A DNA stretch of 20,530 bases from Brachionus koreanus (taxonomy: Eukaryota > Rotifera > Eurotatoria > Ploima > Brachionidae). The position numbers were made by a program, and so were the translations under genes. The stretch spans positions 198,624 through 219,153 of the forward strand of contig PJRA01000265.1 of assembly GCA_016987375.1 (NCBI GenBank). The letters run 5' to 3'. Under the pieces are notes generated by a model, which was not told the DNA's origin, did not search any database, and worked only from the letters and a program-made list of their open reading frames with translations. Positions 1 to 10,336 of the stretch are shown here, in pieces (positions within the stretch are counted from its first letter, which is position 1; each line of letters begins with the position of its first letter).

Positions 1-660
1 AAAATCTGAAGCTTTTTTTATTAATTTAAAATAAAAATAATGAACATTATTTAATTTTAATTTTAATATATATTTTTTTAAATGATGAAAATTGAAACAA
101 ATATATTACTTTTAATTTAATTAATTTATTAATACTTGAATGTATGATTTGTTTTATTTGCGAGCAAAGATCGTCAAATTTTAGCCAGGCCTATTTTAAA
201 GTGTCAATTAACTTTAAAATTTAAAATCCATAGGAGATTGATTAATTAATTATTTTTTCAATAAAAAAAATCGTCATAAATTTTGAATAAATAATAACTA
301 TTCGAATTCAAATGACGCTGAAAAAACTCAATTAATAGCACTATACATACCAGATTTTGGAGTTAATATATAATTAGTCATTTTTTTTTAATTTCAATAG
401 AATTTTCAAAATACCAGCTTTTTCTTTTTTTTCTTCAAATTATATGCTAAGAATAAAATGTAAGCTTAAATTTATTTATTCAGATTTTAATGGGTTGAGT
501 ATAAAATTTTGCATTTTTGAAAGATTGGTTATATTTAATTTTAAAATTTTTTTTATTCTAAATATTTAAATCATATTATATGTTAAAATAAACAGAATTA
601 AATGCTCTTTAAATAATATTTATTTACTTAATTCTAAAAAAAAAGAAATATATTTTATGC
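1..660. other. AT-rich spacer, no gene seen
   Basis: No reading frame or RNA gene could be supported here. The stretch is almost entirely A/T with homopolymer runs. The only local structure is a perfect 10-base stem with an 8-base loop at 193-220 (ATTTTAAAGT and its complement), which is easily produced by chance in sequence of this composition. Confidence 0.6.
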
Positions 661-716
661 TGATACTAAATTTATTTTTCTGCTACCTAAAAAAAAATAA
701 AAATGATACTAAAATT
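661..716 (+). repeat. Left terminal inverted repeat of the MULE
   Basis: It begins with TGATACTAAATTTATTTT and repeats TGATACT at 704. The heptamer or a one-base variant recurs at 725-731, 749-755 and 768-774. Such iterated subterminal motifs are candidate transposase-binding sites. The partner arm is at 2342-2391. Confidence 0.75.
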
Positions 717-866
717 CACACTTAAGATACTAAAAATAAAATTAAAATGATACTTATTTTGTTTAAGTGATACTAATATTTTTTTTAATTGGTATCAAAT
801 AATTAATTAAATAAACATTTATGCATTGCCACTTATAAGCTTTTATGGCAAGAATTAATTGACAAC

Positions 867-874
867 TATATAAA
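867..874 (+). promoter_or_regulatory. Candidate TATA box of the MULE transposase
   Basis: TATATAAA lies inside the element, 96 bases before the transposase ATG at 963 and downstream of the left inverted repeat, a sensible place for a core promoter. In sequence this AT-rich a TATA match is weak evidence by itself. Confidence 0.3.
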
Positions 875-962
875 TGTGTTAAAATACTCAAACATGTTGA
901 TTGAACTAATTAAGCAATAATATAAAAAACTTCCTGTTTTTCTGATTTTAAGCAATCAAACA

Positions 963-2230
963 ATGACTGAAGAATCAACAAGTTACGAATTTGTTCCTCA
1001 TTGTAACCAAGCTGAGTCCAATGAAGAAACATTGCAAGATGCTGATGATTTGGATAAAGCTCAACCAAAAAAAACAAGAGGAAAAAACCGAAATTATTTT
1101 AATTAAATTATTAATTAAAAATCAGAAACGATATTAAATGTGTTCAAGTTTTAGCAGAAGCCCATAACTTCGATTCAGTTTCATCGCAATTGTTAAAGCG
1201 CTGGGAGAGCTTCAACGACGAATCAGTGAACAACTTTACCGATTACTTTCAAGAACAGTGGCTGTCAGAGGCAAATTCGACATGGTACGAGTCATATTGG
1301 CCGCGAGCGCCGAGTACAAACAACGCTTTAGAAGCGACAAACAAGTGGATCAAAGAATCGGGGAGTTTTAGAAAGCGTTTGTCAGTGAGCGAATTTTTGA
1401 ATATGGTATCGACAAAACTTGTTCGAAGATGGTCCATCGAACGGTCAATCAGTTCCGCTGATCCGCAACTTTTCAAAGAAACTGTTGAACCTGACTTGAA
1501 AACATGGACTAAGGCTTGGCATTGGGAAGTTTCAATGAGAGATGTAGTTATTCCTAAGAAAATCGACGAAACTGGATCGATTTATTATGTTCCATCTAAA
1601 TTTTCACATAAAAAACAGTTGGATAAGGAAGACATTAGAAGCTACAAAAACATGTTTAATTTGTCTGAGATCTCCAATTATCAGTCGTGGCTCAAAGAAG
1701 TTAGTAAAATTTGGACCATTAAATTGAATGATGCTGAATGGAGAAAGAGTACGTGTACTTGTCCCTTTTGGAAAAAAAACTATATGTGCAAACATATAGT
1801 AGCTAATACCTGTCGCGATAGAGGTAGGCCATGGCACGAGAGCGCAAAAGATGTGCCACTGGGTGAAAACAGAAAGAAAGGAAGGCCTGCGAAGAATAAA
1901 GATGCTCTTAACCGCCAGCCGATTGAAACTCTAAGTTATTTAGTAAATGAAGTGGTCGAAGACGAAATTTCTTTCATTATTGAATTCGAAGATGAACAAG
2001 AACCTGCAACTGAGAATGGTCAAAATTTACCAGAGCAAGTTGTAGCGCTAACGACGTCAAATGAAGAAACAATAGAGCAGCTAAATATCGTTCATGGTGT
2101 ATTCGAATCAGAGCCAAGTGTGTTTAATTTAGTAGAAAATTGCCCAGCTAAACGTCCGAGAGGTAGACCTCGCAAAAACCCAATCAGTGATCAAAGTAAA
2201 CCTGCGAGCAAAAGATCTAAAAACAATTAA
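963..2230 (+). pseudogene. SWIM zinc-finger MULE transposase, core deleted
   Basis: Two pieces of one transposase gene are visible. The first starts at ATG 963 and codes 47 residues, acidic and then basic (PKKTRGKNR), ending at a stop at 1104-1106. The second is open from 1115 to the stop at 2228-2230, about 371 codons without a credible ATG at its head. It carries the region that follows the DDE core in MULEs (TNNALEATNKWIK near 1321-1359), a SWIM finger CxCx8CxH (CTCPFWKKNYMCKH, about 1759-1800) and two AT-hooks (KKGRPAK, KRPRGRPRK). No GT donor lies between about 1020 and the second piece, so an intron does not explain the break; an internal deletion removing the catalytic domain does. The 5' half of the second piece is clearly richer in G+C than the host genes here. 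A polyadenylation signal lies at 2264-2269. The domain assignment is firm; the deletion is inferred from expected family layout. Confidence 0.75.
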
Positions 2231-2341
2231 TTTTTTTCTTTTTTTGTATTTTTTATTATCATCAATAAAAATTAATATCATTTTCTAATAATTCGTATCA
2301 ATTAATTTTTTTTGATAGCATAAAAATAAAGAAATACAAAT

Positions 2342-2391
2342 AAAATTAGTATCATTTTTTTTTTAGTAGCAGAAAAATAAAATTAGTATCA
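2342..2391 (-). repeat. Right terminal inverted repeat of the MULE
   Basis: This is the reverse complement of the left arm. AGTATCA (complement of TGATACT) occurs at 2348-2354 and 2385-2391, and the stretch between them matches the left arm apart from a shorter A/T run. A related CGTATCA lies further in at 2294-2300. Confidence 0.75.
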
Positions 2392-2424
2392 CGTAAAATA
2401 CATGCCAAAAAAAAATTATTAAAT

Positions 2425-3060
2425 TTTGGTCCTGTTTCGGGAAATGTGTCTGGTGGAAAGTGAAAAAGCGTAAAGTAACTAGGGTACAAGATTGGTTTAA
2501 AAATCTAATTGTGGTGATACGAGCTTTCAGAGGTAGACTACCCATTATTGAAAAGAATACTCAGATTATAGCTGTTGAGACCAACTTCAAGCTTAAAACT
2601 CAGAATTTTAAAAGAATTAGCTTTACAAATTTTTTAATTACAAATTACAAATTACAAAACATTTAAATTACAAATTCTATATGAAAGATGTTATCTCGTT
2701 ATCTTAATTTAATTAATAAAACTAAAAAAACTTTACCAAGTTGTTTCTAATGATTTGACAGATTTAGATATTCAACACATTGAAATTTGTTGGGAACTAC
2801 TTAAAATACTTTTAAATCACCAGATAGTACATCACTTTAATGAAAAATGGATCTTATTTAAAACTTCATCTCAAACAACTCGTCTACTTGTGAAAAGGGG
2901 ACGTTCTCCAAAAAAGGTGACGTTGAGCTTTCGGTGGAATTTACAAGGAGTATACATAGTTTCACGATAACGCTAGATCTCATACAGCTAAAAGAACTGG
3001 AACACATCGAACTTCTTCCTCATCCAGAAATAAATTCAAGATCCAAAAATTAAAATTTTT
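2425..3060 (+). pseudogene. Mariner-type transposase relic, frameshifted
   Basis: Short blocks in three changing + frames line up in order with a mariner transposase. They are a helix-turn-helix segment (VQDWFKN...FRGRLP, about 2481-2541), a linker (LINKTKK then VVSNDLT, about 2700-2760), the catalytic lead-in (EICWELL and NEKWIL, about 2781-2855), PKKVTLSFRWNLQG (about 2910-2950), the second-aspartate motif HDNARSHTA (2963-2989) and ELLPHPE (3009-3029), corresponding to the family's LPHPPYSPDL. Each block change needs a frameshift and stops interrupt several frames, so nothing functional can be made. The first aspartate of the usual GDEKW is replaced (HFNEKW). The C-terminal part with the third acidic residue is not seen, and I found no inverted repeats bounding it. 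Identification rests on motif order and was not checked by a database search. Confidence 0.75.
2637..2676 (+). repeat. AATTACA microrepeat inside the mariner relic
   Basis: Three head-to-tail copies of AATTACA at 2637-2657 are followed, after a short A/T stretch, by a fourth copy near 2667. It lies where the relic should encode the linker between DNA-binding and catalytic domains and probably arose by slippage after the gene decayed. Confidence 0.5.
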
Positions 3061-3991
3061 ATTCCATTTAGCTAAATATCAAAAAGAAACGAAATTTTAG
3101 CAAAATTTGAAAAATTATAAAGTCTGTTATGTTTAATTTATTGTGATAAGTTCTTCATGATCTCTTGCAGGTTTAAAACTTGTGCTTTAATTACTTCTTT
3201 ATTTGCTAAACACGGAAAACTATATGTAATTAAAATAGCTTTTTTTTTTTCAAATTATTTGCAAAAACCTTTTAATACTGACTTTAATAATTAATGAATT
3301 TAATTTAATTTAACTTTAATGAATTTCAATTTCGACTAATTGTTATTTTTTCCAAAAATTGATCATTATTAATTATACTTTATTTTTAAATCGTATCATA
3401 TTTGAAAACTTTATTTAGATTGATATTATAAAACGCATATTTATCTTTGAAAAAAAAATAAAAATATTTGACAATCTATTTAAATAAAATAATGGTTTAG
3501 CATTTAAAATTTGAAAGATATGTAAAAATCATCAAAATAGCTTAGAAATTGCTAGAATTTGGAGTTTAAGACAAACTAATGGGCTAATGATATTTTTTGT
3601 TCACATAATTTTTCCATAATTTTAAACAAAAATAAAATTATTACTAATTACACAGTAAACTTTAGATTTATATACTAAATACAAATTACACATAACTACT
3701 TTATTATGTTTTTTTTATTTTCATTTATTCAATCATAGTCACGAACTACATCATCATGAAATTCTTAATGGAAAATTCTTATTATAATTTTGATCATAAA
3801 TATCTATTTAATAAAATAATTAGAAACCGAAAACCAAAATTTATTAGTTATAAATCTAATTTTTAGCTAAAATTTAAACCCTACTATATTAAAGATTCAA
3901 TTAATCGCTCAAAAATACACTAAAAACATCGAATTAAATTTTGTTCAAAAACTCGTTTACCGACTAGTGTCTAGCAACAAATAATAAAAGT
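3061..3991. other. AT-rich spacer upstream of SAR1
   Basis: No coding frame, RNA gene or repeat could be supported. The final part before 3992 must hold the SAR1 promoter and 5' leader, but no distinct core-promoter element stands out from the A/T background. Confidence 0.5.
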
Positions 3992-4673
3992 ATGTTTATC
4001 TGGGACTGGCTGACCGGCATATTAAATTATTTAGGTCTTTACAAAAAGAGTGGAAAACTTGTTTTTTTAGGACTCGATAATGCAGGTAAGAAATAAAAAT
4101 TTAAAAAAGTTATATAAGAAATTTTAATCATTTATTTAGGAAAGACTACGTTGCTGCATATGTTAAAAGACGATCGGTTAGCTCAACCATTACCTACACT
4201 CCATCCGACATCCGAAGAACTAACTTTGGGAAACATCAAATTTACGACTTTCGATTTAGGAGGACATCAGCAAGGTTTTTAAATTGCTAAAATATGAAAG
4301 TTAGTTTGAAATAATTTTTTTAGTAAGAAGAGTGTGGAAAGAGTATTTTCCGGCAGTGGACGCCATTGTTTTTCTTATAGATGTTTGGGATCGCCAACGT
4401 CTAAATGAATCAAAGGCCGAGTTGGATTCGTTGTTATTGGATGAACAAGTAATGAACTGCCCAGTATTGATACTAGGCAATAAAATTGATAAACCAGGAG
4501 CTTTGGGAGAGCAAGAAATACGACAATTATTCAATTTGAATGGCCTAACCACTGGTAAAGGAAATGTGGCTAGAACTGAATTAGGTGGAAGACCAATGGA
4601 ATTATTTATGTGTTCAGTTCTTAAACGAGAAGGATATGGCGAGGCATTTAGATGGTTATCACAATATCTTTGA
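3992..4673 (+). CDS. SAR1: SAR1 small GTPase (COPII coat)
   Basis: SAR1 is the ARF-family GTPase that starts COPII vesicle budding at the endoplasmic reticulum. In the GTP form its amphipathic N-terminal helix inserts in the membrane and it recruits Sec23/Sec24. Exons are 3992-4085, 4140-4274 and 4324-4673, with GT...AG introns of 54 and 49 bases. They join in phase to 192 residues (SAR1 is usually near 198). Visible motifs: P-loop GLDNAGKT (27-34), switch [10 protein letters not shown] (50-58), switch II DLGGH with the catalytic His (70-74), NKID (129-132) and CSV near 172. Local stretches such as [14 protein letters not shown] and [10 protein letters not shown] are SAR1-like rather than ARF-like. 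The hydrophobic, Trp-rich N-terminus (MFIWDWL) replaces the usual STAR segment and is about five residues shorter. The usual DCADHERL-type stretch reads DVWDRQRL. Intron 1 splits the P-loop glycine codon. Identification is secure. Confidence 0.95.
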
Positions 4674-4735
4674 ACAACAAATTTTTTTCTCAATTTATTA
4701 TTTCTTGTACGGTTATTTCTAATTTTTTTTAAGAA

Positions 4736-4741
4736 AATAAA
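4736..4741 (+). terminator. Polyadenylation signal of SAR1
   Basis: AATAAA lies 63 bases after the SAR1 stop, preceded by a T-rich 3' UTR. It is the first such hexamer downstream. Chance matches are common at this base composition. Confidence 0.5.
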
Positions 4742-6852
4742 TTTGTCTCTATGAGAATTTGATTAGTTTTTTAATTGACTATCTTGGTTTTGCTATTTAG
4801 TCACAACATTTAAATTAAGTTAAAAATTAATGAACTCATTTTATTATTGAGATTTTAAAACAAAAAGGACTGGTAATTAAAAAATTTACTTCAATTTATT
4901 TATTATTTTAAAAATCACGATAAACAATTAAAATAAAATTTTAATAAAAAATGCTTTTCTTTTATAATTCAAGTAAATACTAAAAATCGAAATGAAACCC
5001 GATTTTAATTAATTATTTTCAAAAACAATTATTTTTTTAATTCTATGCAGTGTTTATAAAAGAGCATTAAATTTTTTTTTCATTGGCGTATTTTCTTATA
5101 TGATATTTTTCAATTTAGTGAAAAAAATTGTTAAAATCAATCTTTTTTTGGAAATAAAAAATCGCTATATAAAAATATTTTATCTCAAATTTTCTTAGGA
5201 AATTCTTGATGACAGATTGAGTCATGGTTTTTAAAAATTTAAGGTGACTTTATAAGCGAGTAAAGGATATTTAATTGATAGAAAGAAATTATACAAAATT
5301 AAATTTTTGAAAAGCGACATTTCATAAAGATTTATAAATATAAAATGAAAAAAATTTTTAATTTTATCTTTTTTTCTAAAATAATAAGATTTTTAAAATT
5401 TTTTTTTTGTTGACATGTTCTCTCATGAATGAGCCATACCTTAAGATTTTTTTTGTCATCAGTAGTAATGAATCTTCATCATTTATGAATTTGTAGAGAA
5501 TTGAATTGAATTTATAATGAATCATTTATGAATTTGTAGAGAATTGAATTTAAAAAAAAAAGTTTTCATATTTTTTATAACACATAGCCATTCATTCATT
5601 TATTGTCAAGTTAATATTATTAAAGAATAATACATTGATATAGTATTTTGTTCTATATCAAATTTGAAATCTAAAAAAATTTGCTATAACTTCTAAACTT
5701 TGCTAAAAACTAAAGAAATTATTTGGTTAGATTGATATCTAATGATTAGGAGGTGGGATCACGTAAAAAAGCTGCTTGCTAGAAAAGAAATAAATTATGC
5801 ATTTTATGCCTTTTAAAACTTGATATTTTATAAATAAATTTAAATATTTCCAAAGTTGGTCGATAGTATTTTCATAGGGAATAAGTTATTTAAAAAGAAT
5901 TTTATTTTCTTTACAATCATATTTATTTCTTACAAATTACAAATAAAATCAGAAACTAGTGCTCGGTATTTTTATTGTTTTTAGAAAATAATTAATTTGT
6001 CAGGAAAGCAAGAAATTTTTAAATTTTAGGATTTGAATTTAAATTAGTTTTTAAAAGAAATATTACGCATGATAAAGAAAAACAAAAATAATAATGAGTT
6101 AAAAATTTTATTGCATAATTTTATTCATTTTAGAGAAAAAAAATTATTTCAATTAAATTAATGAAATTTCTTGAGATTATTAAATCTGGTTTAAAAAAAA
6201 TTTGTTAAATATATATCGTGTAAATCATTAGCCTTAATCATTCTTATAAACGATTTTTGTTTTGAAAAGTTGAGCTCAAATTATTTATTATTCAAACGAT
6301 AGAAAAATTTAGATTAAAGTAATGATTGTCAAGACAATAAATTGCGCTCCATTCAAATTATTTCTGGAATTCAGTCTAAACAATAAAAACATATGTGTGC
6401 ATCTATTAAATAAAAACTTCATTTTGTTTAGATTCAAATATATTTAAAGATAAATAATTGCCAAAGAGTGATTTTGACTATTCAAAAAACAAACTTAATT
6501 ACTAGGCAATTTCTCAACGATATCAGAACAAGTCGTTCAAGCCAAATCAAAACACCAGCACATTAGTTAACAGCAACATCAACTCAATCAATTGTGAACA
6601 AGACTCTTAATTTTAAATTTAAATTAATTTGTCATTGTATTTTGTTAAATTTTTTACAAGTTTTTTTTTTTTCTATTGGTGTGTAGCTTTTGGCATTTCA
6701 AATATAAGTAATCACTTCTTAATTCCATCTATTATATGCCAAATTAAATGAGACATATAATAAAAAGCTTAACATACAGATTATATTGAGTTATTGATTT
6801 TTTTTTCAAAAAGTCCTTTTGTTAAAATCCACTGTTAATCTCTCTATCTCAA
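4742..6852. other. Gene-poor AT-rich spacer between SAR1 and RBBP6
   Basis: No coding sequence could be supported over about 2.1 kb. A 30-base direct duplication lies at 5478-5550 and is listed separately. From about 6505 to 6608 the sequence is noticeably less AT-rich, without a usable reading frame. This may be transcribed leader or promoter sequence of RBBP6, whose ATG follows at 6853, but that is inference. Confidence 0.45.
5478..5550 (+). repeat. Short direct duplication
   Basis: Thirty identical bases (ATCATTTATGAATTTGTAGA and the following ten) occur at 5478-5507 and again at 5521-5550, separated by 13 bases. ATGAATC precedes both, so the true unit is about 43 bases. It looks like a local tandem duplication; no function is suggested. 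Confidence 0.8.
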
Positions 6853-9762
6853 ATGTCTTATATTCATTTTAAAACACCTTACAAACTTAATTATGATAAA
6901 GTTGCCTTTGATGGGACAAGTATAAGTCTCGGGCAGCTAAAGAAACTAATAGCTGAAAAGCTGAAATTTTCTAAACTAGATTTCGATCTTGAAATCACAA
7001 ACGCAGAGACCAACCAAGGTGAGTTATTTATTAATATTTTTATCAAATCAAAGGTGCTTTAATATTTATCATTTTTAGTTTATAAAAATGAAAACGAAAC
7101 TATACTTAACAATTCTCATGTGAATGTCAAAAGAAACTTGAAGAGTACAAATGCACCAACCAGACCACAGTAAGTGTTTGACTATTCAAATAAACCAAGT
7201 TTAGAAATAATTATTTTTTTTAAATTTTATTTAAACGATTCACTTTTTAGAAAATCACAATAAAATTTTTTTAATTAATTAGATAAAAAATTCTTAAACA
7301 AAAACTGTGCAATTTGATTAAGATGCAAAAATCCTATATTTTTTAAATAAAAATATTTTAAAAAATTTATTTTTTATGTGTTAAGATTGACTATGAACTT
7401 GAAATTGAAAACCCAAAATAAAATTTTCAAATTTATTATTTTATTTATTAAAAAAAATTCTTTATTAAAAAAAAATTATTGAATTAAGTTAAAAAATTTA
7501 TTTAAATATGAAAAATCTTTTTTAAAATAAATAAGCTATAAAAAAAATTAATAAAGATTTTTAAGGCCTTCAAAAGTGAGTCAACCAGTTACTGTACCCA
7601 GTGTAGCTCCTGCTTCAAATCAAACACCAGCACAGACAGTTATTTCCCAACCAGTTCAAAATATAACAGTACCAAGTGTTAATCCAGTTTCGGCTCCTCA
7701 ACCACAACCACCACAGCCCACGCAAGCTCAGATCCAATCTATTACCAAGCCAATACAAGACTCTTTGGCTCCGCTAAATATTCCGTCTAAACCGGTTGTC
7801 TATGTAGACGAACCAGTCAAGACCAATGAAAGTGAGTCGGACAATCGTTCAGATGAAAAAGCCAAACTTGACTCTTTTATGATTAATTCAATGACCAAAT
7901 TAAATACTGATACAAATTTGGCCAAAAAATTTCTTGGAATGACTAATAGATATTCTGGTTTAAACCAACCTGCAATAAATCCAGCAGATAGGCCTATCCC
8001 ACCTGGTTATCTTTGCGTAATATGCCGCAAACCGGGTCATTTAAAGCAATTTTGTCCTGAGGCCGGTACTTTACCTAAACCTGAAGATCGACCAAAGTAC
8101 CCGAGCGGCATACCAAGAACAAATTTGCGTCCAGCACAACCTAATGAAAAATTTGCTATGCTTGGCCCTGAAGGCTATGTTGTTACTGAGATAGATAAAG
8201 AAGCGGCTAAAATTGTTAAAAAAGATAAAATTTTATTCGATGACGACGATGAGGTTCCTAAAAAAACAGAAAAAAATGTAGCTCAAGAGTTGAGCAAAAA
8301 AATACCAAAAGAATTGCAGTGTCCATTTGGAGGCCATTTGGTTAAAGATGCGGTTTTAGTTCCCTGCTGTGGTCACTTTGTCTGTTGTGACGATTGTATT
8401 AAGCAAAAAATTGAGAAAGGAGAAACTATAGAATGCCCGCACGAAAAATGCGACCAAGAAATAGGCCCTTTGGTGTCAATTACACCATTTCATGAGACTA
8501 GAAAGAAAGTGCAAGAATACCTTAAAAACTCCAAATCTAGCGAAACAAAAGATCCATTTTTAGATCTAATTTTTGACGAAGTGGACAAAAATGATTTGAA
8601 AATTACGCTGAATGGATCAAAGTCGCCAGTTCAGGACAGCAATGTGACTAGTTCTGAAAAGGCCTCGGCCGAACAAGCTCAAACAGTTCTAGCTGCTGCG
8701 TCAAACAGTCCCAAAAACGAAGAAACTAAGCCAACGCTTTCACCCGGTCAAATAAACTCGGCTCCAAATAAGTCAAACATTGTCGTTCCACCCCAGTTTC
8801 CGCCAAGACCAAGACCTAACTACAACAACAATTCAAATTTCCGCCAAAATATAGTGCCATTGACAAATAATTATTCAAGTCATCCACCACGTCCAATGAT
8901 GCACAATAATTTTAATCCGATGTACAGACAACCTTTTCAGCCTCCCTTCGATCCAATGAATGTTCCGATGGGAGTAGGTCCAATGGGTCACATGATAGGC
9001 CAAATGGGAGGACCCATCATTCCTCCAAATGCTCCCTATTTGCCTCCAGGAATGATGGCCTCTCAAATGCCACATGGAATGTATCAAAATCAAATGATGC
9101 CTGGTATGATGCCAAATTCAAATCATGCACATGGCATAGCCAGCAAGGAAGAGTTCTATGAATATCAAGAAAAATTAAGAAAAGAGGCCGAAATGAAGCT
9201 TAAAGGCTCATACAAGCGGTCGAGATCCAGATCACATTCGCGATATTCTCGTTCGAGGTCAAGGTCTAAAGGTAGATATAGATCTACTAGATACAAAAGA
9301 AGCAAAAGTCGATCAAGAAGCAGAAATAGAAGTAGAGAACGCTATCACAAACGCTATTCGCGTTCCAGAAGCAGAAGTAAACGAAGAAGCCGTTCCAGAG
9401 ACAGAAATAGGGAAAGTAAACCATGGGGAACAAAGGGAGATAGTAAGCTAAAATCGACTAGAGCATCAAGTCGAGAAAGAAAATCAAATAAAGCTGACAA
9501 GAAAGACGGGGCAAGTTTGAACAGTCTTGCCGAAAATGTTGTTGTCACTATAGGCAAATCAAATGAGAGACAAGTTACATCTGAAGAAACCGACAAGAGA
9601 AAAAAATACGAAACTAATAAGAAATCAAGAGAAAAAAGTATTGATAGTAGTTCAAGTGATAGAGAAAGTGAGAAAGAGTCTGCCGATGGAGGTAAAAAAC
9701 AAAAGCATAAACACAAAAAATCAAAAAAAAAACATAAACGACGTTCGTCATCTAGACATTGA
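6853..9762 (+). CDS. RBBP6: RBBP6-type E3 ubiquitin ligase / 3'-processing factor
   Basis: RBBP6 (Mpe1 in yeast, SNAMA in flies) is a nuclear ubiquitin ligase linked to the mRNA cleavage and polyadenylation machinery. Exons are 6853-7018, 7079-7169 and 7566-9762, with introns of 60 and 396 bases; phases match and give 817 residues. Domains in order: DWNN ubiquitin-like domain at 1-80 (MSYIHFKTPYKLNYDKVAFDG; exon 2 ends it with NSHVNVKR); a proline/glutamine-rich linker; a CCHC zinc knuckle with C236, C239, H244 and C249 (CVICRKPGHLKQFC); a RING/U-box finger about 338-385 (CPFGGHLVKD...PCCGHFVCCDDC); a Pro/Met/Asn-rich stretch; an Arg-Ser domain about 635-703; and a Lys/His-rich basic tail. 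The arrangement is diagnostic. It is shorter than vertebrate RBBP6 and has no recognisable long region beyond the RS tail, as in other invertebrate forms. The start is set by the DWNN domain, which must begin at the first Met. Confidence 0.93.
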
Positions 9763-9765
9763 TTA

Positions 9766-9771
9766 AATAAA
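9766..9771 (+). terminator. Polyadenylation signal close to the RBBP6 stop
   Basis: AATAAA begins four bases after the RBBP6 stop codon, which would give a very short 3' UTR. Further AATAAA copies lie in the AT-rich sequence downstream, so the used site is uncertain. Confidence 0.35.
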
Positions 9772-10336
9772 TTATATTTTGTAAAATAATGTGAAGATTT
9801 TTTTGTTTGTTTCATCATAGAAATCCTCTAATTTGTTTTTTTTTTTTTTGTTGAGGATTTATGAAAACTCGAATTATTTAAAAACCAAAAAAATTTATTA
9901 ATATATTTAATAAAAAGTTTTTTAAAATTTAAGTTTATTTCTCTTAAATGTTTAGTTTTTTATTTTTAACTTTTATTTTAAAAACATAGATTTTTTTTTT
10001 CTTTACAACTTCATTATGATTATATTTAATAAAAAATTCAAAAATACTTCATATTTTTTTCTATGGTTAAAAAATTTATTAAAAATACATTGCTTAAATT
10101 TTAGCCGATAAATAATTTTCGAATACATTTTTTCCTTAATTGAAATTAACAATTTTTGAATTACTTTCTTAATCAAAATAAGCGCTTTTTCCTCCCTTTG
10201 TTGTTTTTAAAATAAAAAGATTTTTTAGTTTTCACAATATACAGCATATATAAAATTATCTCAATGAGAGCAAAAAATATGTTTATTGTTTAAAATATTT
10301 GATTTTTTTACAAGCATCACTTTTTTTAATCGAAAA
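9772..10336. other. AT-rich spacer between RBBP6 and the fucosyltransferase gene
   Basis: Nothing coding was found. Long T runs, several AATAAA hexamers and A/T homopolymers fill the interval. It presumably contains the RBBP6 3' end and the promoter of the gene starting at 10337. Confidence 0.5.

Larger units (their letters stand above)
661..2391 (+). mobile_element. MULE (Mutator-like) DNA transposon, internally deleted
   Basis: The element is bounded by terminal inverted repeats. The outer 26 bases at 661-686 match the reverse complement of 2366-2391 with one mismatch, and a second matching block follows inside (704-716 against 2342-2354). Looser inverted similarity continues to about 797 on the left and about 2262 on the right. 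Between the repeats lies one transposase gene with a SWIM zinc finger and AT-hooks, as known for MULEs. Part of the transposase, including the expected DDE core, is missing, so this copy should depend on another element for movement. Outer edges are uncertain: the flanks just outside (TATTTTATGC on the left, CGTAAAATAC on the right) are also roughly complementary, so the inverted repeat may run about 10 bases further, and I could not settle a target-site duplication. Confidence 0.75.

Noticed and set aside
193..220. Perfect 10-base hairpin as a regulatory site
   Set aside because: All but two of the stem pairs are A/T, and such stems are expected often at this composition.
2460..2666. 68-residue frame as an independent small gene
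   Set aside because: It has no ATG, and its content fits the DNA-binding part of the mariner relic; it dissolves into A/T repeats at its end.
4301..4693. 130-residue - strand frame over SAR1
   Set aside because: It lies antisense to SAR1 exon 3 and has no recognisable domain.
9354..9818. 154-residue Leu/Ser-rich frame on the - strand
   Set aside because: It is the antisense of the RS and Lys-rich tail of RBBP6; the composition is a mirror of repetitive coding sequence.
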